Shown piece by piece: positions 63,019-64,000 of a stretch of DNA of 64,000 nt. Location of the stretch: NCBI RefSeq assembly GCF_003931915.1, contig NZ_RSAA01000007.1, forward strand, positions 124,001-188,000, given 5' to 3'. Both the position numbers and the translations under genes were made by a program. How positions within the stretch are numbered: the first letter of the stretch is position 1; each line of letters starts with the position of its first letter. The notes beneath the pieces were generated by a model, which made no database searches, was not told where the DNA came from, and saw nothing but the letters and a program-made list of their open reading frames with translations. This DNA is from Saccharopolyspora rhizosphaerae. Lineage in GTDB: Bacteria; Actinomycetota; Actinomycetes; Mycobacteriales; Pseudonocardiaceae.

Positions 63019-64000
63019 CTACGCCAACTGGACGAGCTCCAGGTATTCGGCCGACCAGTGGTCTTCCGTGCCGTCCGGCAACAGGATGACCCGTTCGGGC
63101 TCGAGTGCTTCCACCGCACCTGGATCGTGCGTGACCAGCACGACTGCGCCGGTGAAGTTGCGCAGCGCGTCCAGGACCTGCTCGCGGCTGGCGGGGTCGA
63201 GGTTGTTCGTCGGCTCGTCCAGCAGCAGCACGTTGGCCTGGCTGGAGACCAGCCCGGCCAGGGCGAGCCGGGTCTTCTCGCCGCCGGAGAGGGTGCCCGC
63301 CGGTTGCTGCAGCTGCTCGCCCTGGAACAGGAAGGTGCCCAGCAGGGTGCGCAGCTGCTGTTCAGGGGTGTCAGGTGCGGCGGAGCGGATGTTCTGCCAC
63401 ACGGTGGCGTCGTGGTCGAGGGTTTCGTGCTCCTGCGCGAAGTAGCCGATGTGCAGGCCGTGACCTGGGATGACGGCACCCGAGTCGGGCGTCTCCTGGC
63501 CGCCGAGCAACCGCAGGAGCGTGGTCTTGCCGGCACCGTTGAGGCCCAGCACCACGACCTTGGATCCGCGGTCGATGGCCAGGTCGACACCGCTGAAGAT
63601 CTCCAGCGACCCGTAGGACTTCGACAGTCCGTCGGCGGTCAGCGGCGTCTTGCCGCAGGGCGCGGGATCCGGGAAGCGGATCTTGGCGACCTTCTCCTGC
63701 GCCTGCTCGGTCTCGGCCGAGGCCAGCAGCTTCTCCGCGCGCTTGGCCATGTTCTGCGCGGCCACGGCCTTGGTGGCCTTCGCCCGCATCTTGTCGGCCT
63801 GCGACATCAGCGCCGAGGCCTTCTTCTCGGCGTTGGCGCGCTCGCGGCGGCGGCGCTTCTCGTCGGCCGCCCGCGCGTCCTGGTAGCGGGTCCAGTCCAT
63901 GTTGTAGACGTCGGCCTCACCGCGGACGGCGTCGAGGAACCACACCTTGTTGACCACCGCGGAGAGCAGCTCGATGTCGTGGCTGATGACCACCAGACCA
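63019..64000 (-). CDS. ABC-F family ATPase, 5' end beyond window
   Basis: The last 327 or so residues of an ABC-F protein. The end of the first ATPase domain (LVVISHDIELL) is followed by the charged inter-domain linker (AADEKRRRRERANAEKKASALM) and the complete second domain. That has Walker A GLNGAGKTT, signature LSGGEKTRLAL, Walker B VLLLDEPTNNLD and switch His in VLVTHDPG. No membrane domain is present. ABC-F proteins act on ribosomes; some give antibiotic resistance, others control translation. Which subgroup this is cannot be told from the half available. Confidence 0.9.
   Translation of the reverse strand, partial: GLVVISHDIELLSAVVNKVWFLDAVRGEADVYNMDWTRYQDARAADEKRRRRERANAEKKASALMSQADKMRAKATKAVAAQNMAKRAEKLLASAETEQAQEKVAKIRFPDPAPCGKTPLTADGLSKSYGSLEIFSGVDLAIDRGSKVVVLGLNGAGKTTLLRLLGGQETPDSGAVIPGHGLHIGYFAQEHETLDHDATVWQNIRSAAPDTPEQQLRTLLGTFLFQGEQLQQPAGTLSGGEKTRLALAGLVSSQANVLLLDEPTNNLDPASREQVLDALRNFTGAVVLVTHDPGAVEALEPERVILLPDGTEDHWSAEYLELVQLA

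Overview
The window is a high-GC actinobacterial chromosome segment, densely coded with many GTG starts and 1-4 bp stop/start overlaps. A complete Pup-proteasome locus together with the mycothiol ligase MshC places it in the mycolic-acid/Pseudonocardiales part of Actinobacteria. From memory the gene order parallels the M. tuberculosis Rv2089c-Rv2130c block (pepE, 5'-3' exonuclease, Rv2091c, helY, tatC, tatA, pafC, pafB, pafA, prcA, prcB, pup, dop, mpa, trmI, hisG, hisE, mshC). A Saccharopolyspora-like organism is my guess, not a demonstrated identity. I see no insertion sequence, phage, CRISPR array, tRNA or rRNA.

Layout: 1-3.8 kb holds a truncated HrpB helicase, an amidohydrolase and FxsA. 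4.0-9.8 kb holds an SGNH hydrolase, an Lrp regulator/M24 peptidase pair, a 5'-3' exonuclease and an Eis-type acetyltransferase. 9.8-17.8 kb is a long minus-strand run, pafB-pafC-small membrane protein-tatA-tatC-diacylglycerol kinase-helY-DUF4333 protein. 19.0-28.3 kb is the Pup-proteasome core: pafA, prcA, prcB, pup, dop and the ATPase arc/mpa. It is interrupted by an SDR gene and by a NUDIX/aldo-keto reductase pair. 28.8-35 kb has two tandem Pro/Gln-rich membrane proteins, TrmI, a site-2 protease, a RecB-like nuclease and a VOC protein. 35-37.9 kb is a probable operon HAD-homoserine dehydrogenase-like-hisE-hisG. 38.2-43 kb has a three-domain LPG-synthase-like membrane protein, a PAC2 protein and mshC. 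43.3-46.1 kb is a glycine betaine-type ABC transporter, 46.2-49.5 kb a MoxR ATPase/vWA pair, and 51.3-52.7 kb a DUF3090/SCO1664-type kinase-like pair. 54.5-59.8 kb is a peptide ABC transporter. The right end carries an Imm1-like protein, a TetR regulator, an enoyl-CoA hydratase, a small HTH protein and a truncated ABC-F ATPase.

How the genes work together: Pup is deamidated by Dop, ligated to substrate lysines by PafA, recognised by Arc/Mpa and fed to the PrcA/PrcB 20S core. PafB/PafC activate the DNA-damage response. TatA/TatC export folded proteins. MshC makes mycothiol.

The most unusual signal is a dispersed structured repeat in four intergenic copies (about 5.3, 25.3, 38.0 and 51.0 kb). 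Each has a 16-bp stem around a 52-56 nt apical segment, next to imperfect tandem units. The most diverged copy keeps the stem through paired compensatory base changes, which argues that an RNA or DNA hairpin is being selected. Other points are two overlapping perfect palindromes upstream of pafB/SDR, a hairpin between pup and prcB, and a structured leader before the betaine transporter.
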